Shown here: positions 5,591-7,312 of the stretch, piece by piece | How the letters are laid out: each line of letters begins with the position of its first letter | How positions within the stretch are numbered: the first letter of the stretch is position 1 | Assembly: GCA_937884735.1 (NCBI GenBank) | Contig: CAKZYI010000657.1 | Span: forward strand, 1 to 7,312 | Length of the DNA stretch: 7,312 nucleotides | Reading direction: 5' to 3' | Origin: an uncultured Pleurocapsa sp. | GTDB lineage: Bacteria > Cyanobacteriota > Cyanobacteriia > Cyanobacteriales > Xenococcaceae | Program-made: the position numbers and the translations under genes | Notes under the pieces: model-generated | The model's input: only the letters and a program-made list of their open reading frames with translations | Databases searched by the model: none | What the model was told of the DNA's origin: nothing

Positions 5591-6559
5591 TTATCCTCTT
5601 CCAACTTCCTCAAAAATCTTAGCCAAGATTTCTCCTGCACCTTGTTCGCGAAGTTTGCCTGCCAAATCTTTGCCCAATTGTTCTGAATCCTGTTTTTTGC
5701 CAGTTACGGTATCTTTAAGTAGTTGTTTTCCATCCAAACTTGCCACCATTCCTACTACGGTTAAGGTGTCACCATCAATACTGGTATTGACTCCAATTGG
5801 TACTTGACAACCGCCTTCTAAATCCCGTAAAAAAGACCTTTCAGCCATTGCACGATCGCTACTGTCGGAATCTTCCAATACCTTTAAAATTTCTAGTATT
5901 TCTTCATCTCCTTCCCGACATTCAATGCCCAATGCTCCTTGTCCCACAGCATGAAGGGAAATTTCTGGAGCAATAATTTCGTGAATGCGATCGCTCATGT
6001 CCAGCCTTTGTAATCCAGCCACTGCCAAAATAATACCGTCATATTCTCCTGCATCCAATTTAGCCAAGCGGGTATTGACATTACCGCGAATGTCCTTAAA
6101 TTCTAGATGGGGATAGTTGTGGCGCAACTGTGCCAAGCGTCTGAGGGAGGAAGTGCCAATTATCGAACCTGGGGGAAAAGTAGCCAATGTTTTGTCTTTG
6201 TTTTTTTCATTAACCGCCAGAGCATCAGCAGGATCGACTCTTTTGGTGACACAGCCCAACATTAGACCTTCTGGAAGATTAGTCGGTAAATCTTTGAGAG
6301 AATGTACTGCAAAGTCTGTGGAATTATTCAACATTCCTACTTCTAACTCTTTGGTAAACAAGCCTTTGTCTCCAATTTTCGCTAGAGGTACATCCAAGAT
6401 TTTGTCTCCCTGAGTACTCATTTTTTCCACTTCAAATTCAACGTCAGGAAAGTGTTTTTCTAGCTCTGCTTTTACCCAATAAGTTTGTACCAAAGCAAGT
6501 TGACTTTTGCGAGTACCGATACGCACTGTACGTTTAGCAGTTTCAATGGTGGATGTCAT
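5591..6559 (-). CDS. hemC: Hydroxymethylbilane synthase (porphobilinogen deaminase)
   Basis: Joins four porphobilinogen molecules into hydroxymethylbilane, an early cytoplasmic step of haem, chlorophyll and bilin synthesis. With ATG 6557-6559 the protein has 322 residues, normal for the family. It opens with RTVRIGTRKSQLALVQ (10-25). Further family segments are GDKGLFTKELE (63-73), FAVHSLKDLP (83-92, catalytic Asp90), GTSSLRR (135-141), FKDIRGNVNTRL (154-165) and GQGALGIE (206-213). DLEGGCQVPIG contains Cys251, which carries the dipyrromethane cofactor. All key residues are present. A longer frame from 6631 adds 24 residues unlike any HemC N-terminus, so it is rejected. The gene appears monocistronic or last in its unit, since it ends at a strong terminator. 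One HIP1 site lies inside it (5987-5994). Confidence 0.97.
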   Translation of the reverse strand: MTSTIETAKRTVRIGTRKSQLALVQTYWVKAELEKHFPDVEFEVEKMSTQGDKILDVPLAKIGDKGLFTKELEVGMLNNSTDFAVHSLKDLPTNLPEGLMLGCVTKRVDPADALAVNEKNKDKTLATFPPGSIIGTSSLRRLAQLRHNYPHLEFKDIRGNVNTRLAKLDAGEYDGIILAVAGLQRLDMSDRIHEIIAPEISLHAVGQGALGIECREGDEEILEILKVLEDSDSSDRAMAERSFLRDLEGGCQVPIGVNTSIDGDTLTVVGMVASLDGKQLLKDTVTGKKQDSEQLGKDLAGKLREQGAGEILAKIFEEVGRG

Positions 6560-6616
6560 AAGAACTATCTTAAAAAAATCTAATAAATCAACGAACGTCT
6601 CGAATGCCGCAGGCAA

Positions 6617-6625
6617 GCTATAGCA
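6617..6625 (-). promoter_or_regulatory. Weak candidate extended -10 element for hemC
   Basis: TGCTATAGC on the minus strand has the TG-n-TATANN form of an extended -10 box, about 58 bp upstream of the hemC ATG. No -35 match is at proper spacing. The rest of the 185-bp gap (6560-6744) is AT-rich. It shows no terminator for the upstream EAL gene, so read-through into hemC is also possible. Confidence 0.25.
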
Positions 6626-6744
6626 TTGCATTCTTCTCGATCTAGGGTATCGCAGTTCACGAAACGTATTGATTAATTTTTGTTTTGGATTTTGCTGATT
6701 CTAAAATAATGCTTTTAAATAAATTCTAGTAAAGTACGGTTGAA

Positions 6745-7312
6745 TTAATAATTGCTCATTGTTTCCCATTTTGGCGAGCTTGCAATTAAAGCTTCTGCTT
6801 GTTTTTTATTCAATGGTTTTGAAAAGAAAAATCCTTGACCATATTCACACTGCAATAGGCGTAATTGAGCTAATTGGGCAGTAGTTTCAATCCCCTCGGC
6901 GATTACATCCATATCTAGCATGTGAGCTAAGGTAACGATCGCTTTGACAATGGCTGAATTTTCTTCGGCTTGCATTTGACTCACAAAAGAGCGATCTATT
7001 TTTATGGTGTCTACAGGAAAGCGGTGTAAATAACTTAAGGAAGAATATCCTGTACCAAAGTCATCAATACTAAACTGAATTTGTTTTTCCCTCAGATGAA
7101 GAATAATATCGGTGACAATATCTATATTGTCGATCAAAGTACCTTCGGTAATTTCTAGCTTAAGACATTCTCCAGATAAACCAGTTTCTTCTAGCACCTG
7201 CTCGACCTCTTCTACTAGATGAGATTCTCGAAATTGATGAGCTGAAAGATTAACGCTCATTCTAATAGCTGGATGTTCGGGATATTTTAATTGCAAACTA
7301 CGGGTAGTTTGG
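6745..7312 (-). CDS. EAL-domain cyclic-di-GMP phosphodiesterase, C-terminal part (5' end outside window)
   Basis: The frame is open to the right edge. The 189 visible residues cover about three quarters of an EAL domain, which hydrolyses cyclic di-GMP to pGpG. Seen here: MSVNLSAHQF (Asn at 7249-7251), LKLEITEGTLI, IDDFGTGYSSLSYL (Asp pair at 7060-7065), VDTIKIDRSFV (Lys at 7000-7002), VIAEGIET (first Glu at 6895-6897) and YGQGFFFSKPL (Gln at 6835-6837). The metal and catalytic positions visible are intact, so activity is plausible. The EAL tripeptide itself would lie outside. The protein ends about 20 residues after the SKPL motif, so EAL is the C-terminal domain. Most such proteins carry sensor and GGDEF domains upstream, which cannot be checked. 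A TTG near 7296 is not a real start, because homologous sequence continues before it. Confidence 0.93.
   Translation of the reverse strand, partial: QTTRSLQLKYPEHPAIRMSVNLSAHQFRESHLVEEVEQVLEETGLSGECLKLEITEGTLIDNIDIVTDIILHLREKQIQFSIDDFGTGYSSLSYLHRFPVDTIKIDRSFVSQMQAEENSAIVKAIVTLAHMLDMDVIAEGIETTAQLAQLRLLQCEYGQGFFFSKPLNKKQAEALIASSPKWETMSNY

Larger units (their letters stand above)
696..5994. repeat. Seven HIP1 octamers (GCGATCGC)
   Basis: Exact copies lie at 696-703, 1285-1292, 1858-1865, 3233-3240, 3587-3594, 3701-3708 and 5987-5994. The span given covers the first to last copy and is not one continuous element. Chance would give roughly 0.1 in a window this size. This density is a hallmark of many cyanobacterial genomes. 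All seven lie inside coding sequence, including the repetitive tail of the PstS-like gene, which suggests that tail is not a recent foreign import. Confidence 0.9.

Noticed and set aside
5586..6413. Plus-strand frames at 5586-5807 and 6117-6413
   Set aside because: Both lie antisense within hemC, which is certain from its full set of motifs.
6602..6633. Inverted repeat GAATGC...GCATTC as a terminator or operator
   Set aside because: The stem is only 6 bp around a 20-nt loop with no T-run on either strand; chance is likely in this region.
7294..7296. TTG start for the EAL protein
   Set aside because: The codons upstream to the edge (Q-T-T-R-S) continue the frame, and an EAL domain cannot begin there; the gene is truncated by the window.
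1..7312. Mobile elements, tRNA or rRNA genes, defence systems
   Set aside because: No transposase-like frame, terminal inverted repeats, tRNA-like cloverleaf or defence-gene motifs were seen on either strand.

Overview
The window looks like a chromosomal segment of a cyanobacterium. Four things point there: seven copies of the HIP1 octamer GCGATCGC in 7.3 kb, a Ycf51 (DUF2518) homologue, a hemC gene of the oxygenic tetrapyrrole pathway, and a periplasmic-binding-protein/Trp-rich-membrane-helix protein of a kind I know from cyanobacteria. Base composition is fairly AT-rich, most clearly between genes. I cannot name the genus.

All six supported genes lie on the minus strand, so they are read from high to low coordinates. 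From the right edge: (1) 6745-7312, the C-terminal part of an EAL-domain c-di-GMP phosphodiesterase cut by the window edge; (2) 5591-6559, hemC (hydroxymethylbilane synthase), followed by a clear intrinsic terminator at 5462-5501; (3) 4969-5262, a small, very acidic lipoprotein built of 11-residue repeats, with its own sigma70-like promoter (5300-5328) and a terminator (4845-4885); (4) 4291-4809, ycf51, and (5) 3115-4266, a GldA-type metal-dependent alcohol dehydrogenase, only 24 bp apart and probably co-transcribed; (6) 1-2753, a very long open frame (917 full codons) that runs off the left edge.

Gene 6 is the most unusual. It begins with a signal peptide and a PstS-like phosphate/anion-binding domain. 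Then come an Asp/Gly-rich 16-residue repeat, seven decapeptide repeats of the NPDLEGSGEV type, and a membrane helix that starts with four tryptophans and ends with three lysines. Beyond the helix are at least 418 residues of acidic linkers alternating with Gly/Ala blocks, including a 92-residue (276 bp) tandem duplication that is nearly identical in DNA. No Pst permease or ATPase genes are nearby, so a membrane-anchored binding or sensing protein fits better than a transporter subunit. From memory of the family I expect a DUF4912 domain past the left edge, but it is not visible here.

The genes do not form one obvious pathway. Each of the EAL, hemC, lipoprotein and PstS-like genes appears to be its own transcription unit or the end of one; ycf51 and the dehydrogenase form the only likely operon. 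There is no sign of phage genes, insertion sequences, CRISPR arrays or RNA genes.
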